From: Bugula neritina
Taxonomy: Eukaryota; Bryozoa; Gymnolaemata; Cheilostomatida; Bugulidae
Direction: 5' to 3'
Length of the DNA: 64,000 nucleotides
Assembly: GCA_964035545.1 (NCBI GenBank)
Contig: OZ037773.1
Span: forward strand, 9,078,751-9,142,750
Under the pieces are notes generated by a model. That model had not been told where the DNA came from, did not search any database, and saw only the letters and a program-made list of their open reading frames with translations. The position numbers were made by a program, and so were the translations under genes. This document shows positions 24,560-35,200 of the stretch, piece after piece. Each line of letters opens with the position of its first letter. The stretch's first letter is position 1.

Positions 24560-27500
24560 ATGGGACAACAAGGAATATGCGAAGACATGTGTCCAAAAAA
24601 AGAGATCAATTTGTACGATAATTTTAGCGATAAAATGGCTAACAAACCTCCAACATTACTCTCTGATAATTATTTTGTAATAATATCGAATACTAATATT
24701 TACTAGCCCGGTTGATGTTTTTCTCTTTCTGAAAAGTGATTTAGCACTTGTTTGCAAGCTGCTGGTGCCACCTTAAGCTGGTACATACTGATTTATTATA
24801 ATATGACTAAGAAATAACATCCTGTTTACAAGGATGCCAATTTATCTACTCGTAAACAAGAAGCTTGTCATGGTGAACGCTGGTTGCCCTGCAATTTCAA
24901 TACAAGTAGTATTATATGAAATTCATTCAAACAGTTAGGTGCCAGCTGAGTTTGTCCAAGCTATATTCCCCATGTTTTATTTCTCAATAGATAAACAGTG
25001 AAGCTGTGTAATGGTTCTAAATCCAGTTCTAACTAAAATATGTACTCCTTGTGTTAATAGCCGAGTCAAGGAACGCTTGCTTCATGAGTTGGAGAAGAGA
25101 GAGGATGGAAGAACTGAGTAAGTCTTAGGTAAAGGAATTGCAATATTTTGCTTATTAGCGTTATTAGGTGAAGGTCCAATGGTTATGGCTACACCTGTTT
25201 GACCTTAACTTCACAGTTATAAGCCAATCACATTTAACTTATGTTCTTTAGAAGAATTAATAGCTGTTTAACTCATGCACCCGCTAAGTCAATTTCTGAT
25301 ATTTTGCCATGCTCAAAAACTTAAATTTAAATGTTTTCTGAATGCGTTATCTTTTTATTTTATAGCCGAAAATTTATTATTTTATTAAATATTTAATGCT
25401 ATGCTACTTTTAGGAAATGTTATTGTATTCCTGGTATATTGTGTAATCAACTGATGACTGTTAGAAAATACTTACTTGTTTTCAATTAGAAATATGATTC
25501 ACAAACACCACTTGCTGGCACCTGTCATAGTACTCACACTGAGGTGTCAACCTGTTGTAGTTTCATTGTAAAGGAGTACAGGAGATCGGCTGCTGGCAGG
25601 GATTCCACTGATGTCAGACAACTCCGAACTAGCAGAGCTCTAGTTCAGACCACCCACTATCTTGTCAATAAGTAACTGTGTTTTATTTTAACTCTAAGTA
25701 AAGACTGCTTGTGTAATACTTACAATCATTTCAATGTTTGTTTTAAATTTACTAGTGAGCATAATCTATACACTTGAACAAATCTTTGTCAAAACTTTGA
25801 ATTCATATTTTTGCAAAACACAGCTGGATGTTTTATTCTAGTTGACTTATTTTACAGTTTATTGAGCAAGGAAAGGGTATTTTAAGTTGTTTTAAAAATA
25901 AATTAATTGAGACTAAGTTGTATTGGATATTGTAAAACGAGGACGTTTAAGCTCTAAGTCTAATCCTTGTTCTGTGTTGGTTGTAGAGTGTGTTCCATGG
26001 ATAGAGACTGGGCGGTGATATATGAGTTTGTATTCGATAGACTGAGAGCTGTGAGACAGGATATGGTTATACAATCTCTGGCTAACCTTGACACTGTTTG
26101 TATTCTAGAAGAGTGCGTGAGATTCTACCTGACTAGCATGGACAGGTGATAGTATAGTGTATAGTACACTTCTCTTTAGTATAGTACACTTCTATGCTCT
26201 ATAGTATAGTGTATAGTATACTGTATAGTGTATAGTATACTATATAGTATAGTGTATAGTGAATAGTATACTGTATAGTATGACATACTGTATAGTGTAC
26301 TGTATAGTATAGTGTATAGTATACTGTATGGTGTATAGTACACTTCTATACTCTATAGTATAGCATACAGTGTACTGTATAATATGGTATACTGTATAGC
26401 ATAGTACTACACTGTATAGCATAGTATTACATTGTTTCTCATAGGCTGAGGAATCGACCAATCAGTGTGTTTGACCCGACTATCAATAATACACACCTGC
26501 AGGAGGTTATAAAACAGCTACTTGTTCAGTACGATGCAGTGCCCCCTGGTGGTACAAAGGCCATGCATCAGGTACAGCTCTACTCGTTTACCTGGTCACT
26601 GGAGTTATTTTTCCTTGCATAATATTAGCAATATGTGACACAGGCAATGCTCATACTAGATATACTGTGGTTTGGAGCGGCTATTTCAACGAGTCAAGTT
26701 GTTCATTAAACAAACAATGTTCTACAGAAGTTAATACAGCTTATTATTACACAGATAAAATACAGTAAGTGTAATAGTTTCAGCTGACTAACACAGATAA
26801 AGTTCAGTATTTGTAGCTGACTAACACTAAAACAATAAAACAGCTCTTTTAGTTAAAAACAGAAAGATTTTCTCTCCTATAAAACTTAATTTATAAATTT
26901 TGTCTGAATTTTTCTTAGAAGTAAAAGTCTTTTAGTATTATTTAGCAGATGTTGGAACAGCACCGGCTAAATATCAACTAGAATTACCTGCGCCAATTTC
27001 TCAGTCTCTGGCGCTCGGCTTAGAGTTCATATTTTATACAATGCAAATGCACTGAAAATTCTCAACCTGAAGCGTCTTGTGTTTGAGATTTTAAACCTTT
27101 GTTTTGTGTTTTTCAGAATCGTACGGAATTTGAAAGTATTTATCTACTCTTTAACTTGAACCACAATGAGGCTCTCTACCACTTCTTGTCGTTGCCTTCA
27201 AATATCAGGTTCGTTCCTCCATCTCTCTACTGTATGCCCTGATATACTATGTATATCTACTTCCATCTCTATTATGTATGTCCTGATATATTGTATATCT
27301 ACTTCCATCTCTCTACTGTATATCCTGATATACTATATATATCTACCTCCATCTCTATACTGTATATCCTGATATACTATATATCTACCTCCATCTCTCT
27401 ACTGTATATCCTAATATACTATATATCTACCTCCATCTCTCTACTGTATATCCTGATATACTATATATCTACCTCCATCTCTCTACTGTATGTCCTGATA

Positions 27501-28312
27501 TACTGTATATCTACTTCCATCTCTATACTGTATGTCCTGATGCGAATTATGATTTTGTAGAAAACAGGAAGTATGTGAGAGGGCGTGGCAAATAAACATG
27601 GCTGCCATTGATCACAACTATGTTAGACTGTTTAGACTGTTGAATCAGCTTACCCTTCTAGAATATTCTGCGGTTCATTGCCATGTTCTTCCTCTGCAAT
27701 GGTCAGTATAACAGTAATGGTTGTGTGTGGTGCTTGGTAATATTCTAATGTACGTCTGCGATTATTCTAGTGTACATCTGCTAATGTTCTAATGTACATC
27801 TGCTAATATTCTAGTGTACGTCTGCTAGTATTCTAGTGTACGTCTGCTAGTATTCTAGTGTACGTCTGCTAGTATTCTAGTGTACGTCTGCTAGTATTCT
27901 ACTGTACGTATGCTAATATTCTAGTATACGTCTGCTAATATTCTAGTTGATGTAGTATTTTGCTCAAGATAAACTTATAAACTATTCTAGTTCTGTACTT
28001 TGCTAAGCATGATAATGTTCATTATTTGTTTAAGTTTCTTTTGCAATAATTTAACTAACATGTATGGAAATATTTTTACTAGTTTTTCTAGTATGTGAGT
28101 CTGTAATGTTGTATTGTTTTTCTGATTGTAGTAACGCCTTGAGACGAATGAATACAGCCTATTCTAGTAAAGCCTGTAAATTCAGTCTATCTGAGCTCTG
28201 CGCTGTGATTGGTCACACATCTTCTCAAGACACGACATCATTACTTCTATCGCACGGAGTCAAGGTCACAGATGGCTGTGTTTCCTTCTTTAAGTCTTCA
28301 TGGCGAGAATAA
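24560..28312 (+). CDS. SAC3D1: SAC3 domain-containing protein 1-like, complete (8 exons, 306 aa)
   Basis: Exons are 24560-24612, 25061-25117, 25561-25671, 25987-26145, 26445-26571, 27117-27208, 27561-27701 and 28132-28312. All have GT-AG borders and join in frame, for a total of 921 nt with the stop. The protein opens with [11 protein letters not shown], the Cys-x-DMCP signature of SAC3/GANP proteins. It continues with [10 protein letters not shown] (about residue 39), [15 protein letters not shown] and [13 protein letters not shown], which all match the SAC3_GANP domain in order and spacing. At 306 aa it is the size of the short SAC3D1/SHD1 type, not of GANP or yeast Sac3, which carry extra regions. 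Family knowledge: SAC3/GANP proteins scaffold the TREX-2 mRNA-export complex, and SAC3D1 is linked to centrosome and spindle function. The start is chosen for its position just before the motif and its good context (ACCAATGG). Confidence 0.9.
26146..26430. repeat. TATAGTATAG microsatellite filling SAC3D1 intron 4
   Basis: Almost the whole 299-bp intron is an irregular TATAGTGTATAGTATACTG repeat. Only the donor and about 15 bp before the acceptor differ. Confidence 0.85.
27216..27543. repeat. ~40-bp minisatellite filling SAC3D1 intron 6
   Basis: About eight copies of a unit with CTCTACTGTATATCCTGATA and CTATATATCTACCTCCAT. The array starts about 8 bp after the donor and ends about 17 bp before the acceptor, so it makes up nearly the entire intron. 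Confidence 0.9.
27725..27950. repeat. 22-bp minisatellite in SAC3D1 intron 7
   Basis: About nine copies of a unit with GTGTACGTCTGCTAGTATTC, starting about 25 bp after the donor. Confidence 0.9.
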
Positions 28313-29225
28313 TTGTAGTTTTTCTAAACTTATTTGTGTAAAAGTTTCAAAATCAAATTATTTCAATTTTACTGACCGAGTCTGTAAAACTAAGTGAATG
28401 TTAGGAAATTGCTTTATTGTGACTCGCATATGTTTGCGTATAAATTTTATCATTTGTATATTTCCACGAAAGATTATCTTACTCATAGATGGAGTGAATA
28501 AATTTGTCATATATTATTTTTATTGCAACATTTATTTAATGTTATTCCTTCCTCTCCCAGCTTTTATACTTGCATCGCTTAATGATGGGACAGGAATCTT
28601 GATACATAAATCTACTTGTTTGTCAATTGTATATAATGACTTATGCTTATGTGTAAATATGATGTTTATTTCAGAATTAAATATAGTTTAATGAATGAAT
28701 GTTATTGCATCATGTTTATGAATTGAACAGAAATAAATTTTGTAATAAAATGAATTAACCTAATCCTGTCATGTATGGTAGTAGATTCAGATATGGTACA
28801 ATGCTAAGAGTTGTGTGCTCTCGCACTCAAGTTGATGTATTCCCTCTCTATTGAAATGTGCTCCAGTACTTTTCTACAGAAATTGTAACTTTACTGCATC
28901 AATGAGTAAACTATAAAGATATACTTTTTAAATGATATAATTTGTTAATTCAATGTATTTTATATACTTCAGCATATTAATCAGCGCAGCTAATGCTAAT
29001 CCAAGGCGCAACAACTTCACTTATGTTGCGGACTAAATACTGCTTCAATCAATAACTGAATTATTATGAAAAATAAAATAATTTTTCATTCTTGAATTGA
29101 CTTTGCTGCCATTTGGTCGACCATATATCTCATTCATATCACATTACATTAACTTTTCCTCTCACACCTAATCAGACTGCATACAGCTACTGCTTTATTT
29201 CATTCTCTATAAGTTCTACCAAAAC
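28313..29225. other. SAC3D1 3' region and spacer to the first CTHRC1 gene
   Basis: A 0.9-kb spacer. Candidate poly(A) signals AATAAA for the SAC3D1-like gene lie at 28497-28502 and 28732-28737. The promoter of the next plus-strand gene must lie in the remaining ~490 bp. I see no clear TATA box or other named element. Confidence 0.45.
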
Positions 29226-32200
29226 ATGTTCTCCAAAATCCTTTGGCTAAAGTTGCTGCTGCTGTGTTTGCAGAGCGGGTTTGCGGTGTGCAATGTTTTA
29301 GGTAAGTATATATAGTTCTATTTGCATATAAATTAAGCAATATTTAATGATTTGAAAATGTTTAGTTCATATCTGTCATTATGTAGTTCATTGCTTGCTT
29401 TAATATACTTATATAATATAATACAGTATAATATAATATAATATAATATAATACAATGCAATATAATATAATATAATACAATATAATATAATATAATATA
29501 ATACAATATAATATAATATAATGTAATACAATGCAATATAATATAATACAATATAATATATTATATAATACAGCAATAAAATATTATTACTCATACTAAG
29601 CCTTATTTGAACTTTACGTATATGTGTATTGCTTGCTATGAATACATAACAAATGTTTGCTAACCTAAGATATTAGTGTTATATATTTATTATTATATTT
29701 TACAATTGAAGCAGGCCTCTGATGATTCCGTGCAGCTGCTTCCCTATGTTGATGTTATTTTCAGAGTTACCCACTTGCTCTAGAGGTGCTGTTACCAAAG
29801 ACGTCACTATTGCCAGTAACAGCTCAATGATTACTCAGAAATCTAATGCTAGGAGTTTAGCTGAATGCGTCACTAACTGCATGATGTCATATCCTGTTAA
29901 ATGTAACTCGGCGTTCAAAGACAAAACGAGCAGTGAGTGGAGAACACATAATGGTGACATATTTTAGTGAAAAACCCTTTTTATAAGAAATCAAACTTTC
30001 TCCTTATCATTGAATAAAGTATCAATAACAAAATGGTTTGGTTGATAAATAATCATGTATTGTTTTATCAGCCTCGAGATCCTTAATTTTGAGCTTTATA
30101 ATATTGTACATGTATGTTATAGTTGGTAAAAAACAAAACCTTATGATTGCATAAATACTGAATCTTTTAGATCTCTGCTATGAAATGAATGGCACTGAGA
30201 CTACAACTAATCCTTCTGATGACCAAATGTACAGAGTTGGACATCTAGTAGAAATTATGACCACTGGAAAGGTATAGTGTTGTATTTCCTAGTTAAGCAC
30301 TGTTTGTTCTCCCCAGTTATTTAGTATTCTAAAGCATCAAAATATTACCAAAAAATGAGATATTTTTCCTAGCAATGAAAACCTACCAATTTCAAGTTAA
30401 GAAAAGAAACCCAGAATCATTGTAGGAAAGGATTTGTATGTTATATATAGATGCATGTTTGTTGTTTAACTTAAAATGATCCCACCAGGAATTTAAGATG
30501 ATTTTTTTTTTAAAAGAAGTGATAAATTCTAATTTTTGGCAACAAATGTGTGTACCTTGTTCTCTCGTCACAGAGTAACATTAATCTATTGCAGAAGGGA
30601 GATTGTGGTGGGGGACAATGTCCTGATAACCAGGTCTGCATGGTGGGCTGTGCTGGGGAAGAACAGGTTCCTCCAGTGTGTCTTGGTAAACTTCATCTCT
30701 CTCTCCATTGTTACCCAGTCATACAAATCTATTGTAATAAATAGAGTAAACCTCAGGATTTAAAATGTTATAGGTGTCAGATAATAACATGCTTGATGCA
30801 CTACACTACAGTTGCACTATACTATATATACCACAGTACAATACACTGGACTACACTACACTGCACTGCACCACACTACACTACACTACACTACACTACA
30901 CTACACTACAATACACTACACTACACTACACTACACTACACTACACTACACTACACTACACTACACTACACTACACTACACTACACTACACTACACTACA
31001 CTACACTACACTACGTACACTACAGTTGCACTATACTATATATATACCACAGTACACTACACTGGACTACACTACACTGCACTGCACTGCACTAAACTAC
31101 ACTACGTACACTACAGTTGCACTATACTATATATACCACAGTACACTACACTGGACTACACTACACTGCACTGCACTGCACTGCACTGCACTGCACTGCA
31201 CTGCACTGCACTGCACTGCACTGCACTGCACTGCACTGCACTGCACTGCACTGCACTACACTACATTACAATTCACTACAGTTGCACTATACTACAGCAC
31301 ACTATACTACATGTTATGCTGCGCTGCACTTATGCACTACCTATACATTATTATAACATTACTATTGAATAAATTGAATTTAATTTATAAAAACAGTTTT
31401 TATGTGAGTATAGAAAATTTGTATTTGGTAAAATTTCATGACCCAGTATTTAAGTCTGTGTTTATGTGGACTTTAGCTGATCAGCGGACTGAGTGTGACC
31501 TGATGAATGAATACGGAGGAATCAGACACTACTGGAGTGACGAGGTATCTGATGCCAGAGATAATGGTGTCATCATGGTTAGTATATACGGGTAGATTAT
31601 ATGTATCTCTACTAGCTGATTCGTCTGGTTTCTGGGTTCAGACTAAATTGCTAAAATGTTAAAAACTGTTATAATTCACGTTGCTATTTGGCGCTTCTGA
31701 AACTCTCTTTTAATAATAAGATGAAAACAATTTTATTCTAGCATTTTCTACAAGCTAATGTTGGCAATGTTTTCTGACATCGATTTATTGTTACTTTAAC
31801 TGATATGAAATAAACAGGTATATACACTTATATAGCTTTTAATGACATAAAAGATGATATATTACATAATACAGTGTAATGTACTGTACTTGAATGACAA
31901 AAGCTATCAAAGTAAGCTTTGTAATATTAATTGCGATTTCTGTTAGTAATACATTATTACAACTGTAAGCACTGAATATTGCAAAGATGAAAGGGTCCAT
32001 GTTTGTAATTCATAATAGTAACAGAAAAAATTAATTACTTAATATCATACAGCAGATTTAAATTATTGATTGAAGTTTTATCTTCCTACAAGGGTTAGTG
32101 ACTTCGTAAATAAGAACTGGTTCAAACATAACTTATTGGTAAACCAGAATAATAGTGAGTAAATATAATAAGTATATAGTAGATAAATCAAGTATATAGC

Positions 32201-35200
32201 ATAGTATAGTATAGTAAGTACAGTGTAATGAGTATAGTATAGTATATAGCTGTAGGTTTTGATGCTACAATACTAATATGTTATGCTACAGTACTAATTT
32301 CTGTTGTTGTGGTAGAACTGATTTCTGACGCTACAATGCTAATTTCTGGTGTTACAGTATGCCACTTACCCAAAGCAAAGCAGTAATTCTGGCCTTAGAG
32401 TAAGTATTAACATGATTGTGCGAGGACAGTACATGCAACTAGATGCCTGTAGTCGCTGGTACCTAAACTTCAACGGTGATGAGTGCAGAAACCCAGCAAC
32501 CATTGAACTGGTGGTTTATGCACTGAACAGCCCAAGTGTTCATCATGCTATTGACAGTAAGTATTGTAATTGTATTAAGTTGTGAGTTTTTTTGTTCAAA
32601 AAGTTAAAACAAATTGAGTAAGCAAATTGAAGCAGCATAAATCTTTCAACTTTGTAGAGTTAGAAGATTTCATAATATTATAAGGTATAAGTAAATGTAT
32701 TTTGTTTTCAAAAATTAGAGCTTTGATGCAAGAAAAGTGGCCTACACCAAATAGCTAATTACATTGATAGTATTTTCAGCATTTGCAGTTTTTGCCTATA
32801 TAAACAAAAAGGTACTTGCATTTACTATTAGTTGGGTAAACTTTTTCATTCATACATATATATCGTATATGACATATTAATTTTTCTAAAAAGTTCTGCG
32901 TGCTTTCTCATTAACTAATACAATTAGTAACAGAAAGTAAATATGGTTGTAGTTGATGGAACCTGCTATGGTATAGCATCTGGGGATGTTCTGATAGAGC
33001 TGGTGGTACAGAATACCTGTGGGGGACGTACTCCTAGCGACCCTCAGTCGGGATGGAATTCTGCCAGAACTATGGTGATGATGGAAGTGACATCATCGAG
33101 TCATCTCTTGCAGAGTCAGTAATTCATTCAGTTGTACTCTTTTTGTAAAGAAATAACTTAATGGCCGACTACAGTAAAGCTTGTGAGCTGGGATGTTTTA
33201 GTACACCTTTTAAAAAGTTGTGACAAGTTTAAGTTTAAATAATATAACTTGTATCTTACAAAGGTGATGATCCATAAAATGCAAAATCTTCTAGAATATT
33301 AAAATCTCTTTTATGATTTATATAATTTTAATAATTATTGGTTCCCAGGCAGACTGTGCTAATAACATGCTATTATTCATACATTTAGTTCAAAAACACT
33401 TAACTTTGTTTATTGAAATACGTTAACTATGTCATAATCATAGTGTCAGTTTTTAATACGAAAGTTTTTTACTTGTAGAAACAGGTATTGATGTTGTTTT
33501 TAGTTCAGTAACTGTGCTAGCAACAATCAAGTTTCATGCATGACCTTGAAGCATATCATACAGAAGTAGCAGCATTTAAATTGATGATTAGTCTGAATTG
33601 ACACCTAACTTGTGATATGTGTCAACCTTTTCACATGTGTCAACTTGTCACATGTGTCATGTGTCAACCTTATTACATGACACATGTCAGCCTGGTGACA
33701 TGTCTCACGTGTCAACCTTGTTACATGTTTCATATGTCAACCTTGTCGCATGAGACATGTCAGCCTGGGGACATGTCTCATGTGTCAACCTTGTTACATG
33801 TGTCAAGTTGTCACATGTGTCATGTGTCAACCTTATTACATGACACATGTCAGCCTGGTGACATGTCTCATGTGTCAACCTTGTTACATGTGTCAAGTTG
33901 TCACATGCTTCAACGTGTCAGCCTTATGATATATTTCAACCTTATGATATTTGTCAGAGTAAAAACAAGCTCCCACATTCTATATCAAGTGCTTGGTGTA
34001 CATACTTTACTTCCATCGAACAGTGCACCATTTACACACTATCACATAAAATGCTTTGAAACAGCAATGGCTGTTGATGTTTATAAGATTAGTAACCTTA
34101 CTTTAGTGTAATTAAATTGCATCACTAAGTTATTGCAACATTGCATTGCAATAAAAGTGAGCTACAGAACAACAAATAATGTTGAAAATATTACTAATGG
34201 CAGCAAACATACACAAGTCCTGTCCACAACTGAACGTCTTTAACTACGATTATCAAGTATGGAGAGAAAAGATAGATGTCACTACAAATCTGGAGCTGGG
34301 TGGCTTGCTGATAAATGTATGTAGATATGCTTTAAAGGAACATGTACTGGTATAATTATTTGACATGAACTGATAGTCATTGTATATTGTCATTTAGTAT
34401 TGTATGCAGTAGAGTTAGTATTGTATGCAGTAGAGTGTATTGTATGCAGTAGAGTTAGTATTGTATGCAGTAGAGTTAGTATTGTATGCAGTAGAGTGTA
34501 TTGTATGTAGTAGAGTTAGTATTGTATGCAGTAGAGTTAGTATTGTATGCAGTAGAGTTAGTATTGTATGCAGTAGAGTTAGTATTGTATGCAGTAGATC
34601 AGTGTGTGAATGTAGAAAGCGAACCTTATACCATGTGGTTGCAAATAGTCGAGAATAGATCACTATGTGGTTGCAGATAATTGATTATAGAGAACCATGG
34701 GAAGTGTAGACAATAGTTTATAGATTACGCTGTGATTGTAGAAGATAAATTATGAGAAGTTTGCTGATGATACCAGTCTAAGAATAAAGTACAGTGCAGT
34801 AACTACAGTTGTAAACTATGACTTAACAAGAGTGTTCTGTGCCAGATGGTAAGTGTGAACAGTATGCTTAATTCTACAATTCTTTATACAGCAAGACTGT
34901 GCATAGATAGTTATGTGACGTAGTCATGTGACATAGTCATGTGACAGGATGTGCATATATAGGGCTACTCTGTTGCAGGTATGTAAAGATTAATGGAGCA
35001 GAGTGTACGCCCACGCTAGACTACATCATATATGCAGATACACCGAGTCAATTAACTTACTGGGAACACTTTAGTACCGGAAGAACAGGTGCTCTGTGCC
35101 ATAATATATATATATATATATATATATTTTATATATATTAATTTATACATATGTTCTAACATCATTGCTGATATAGCCGAGGGAATCTGTGACAACAATC

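Noticed and set aside
30774-31595. 273-codon plus-strand frame
   Set aside because: Its first part is the pentamer array inside intron 4. Only the end from 31477 is coding, as exon 5 in a spliced context.
33617-34111. 164-codon plus-strand frame in intron 7 of the first CTHRC1 gene
   Set aside because: Made by the CATGTGTCAACC minisatellite within a well-supported intron.
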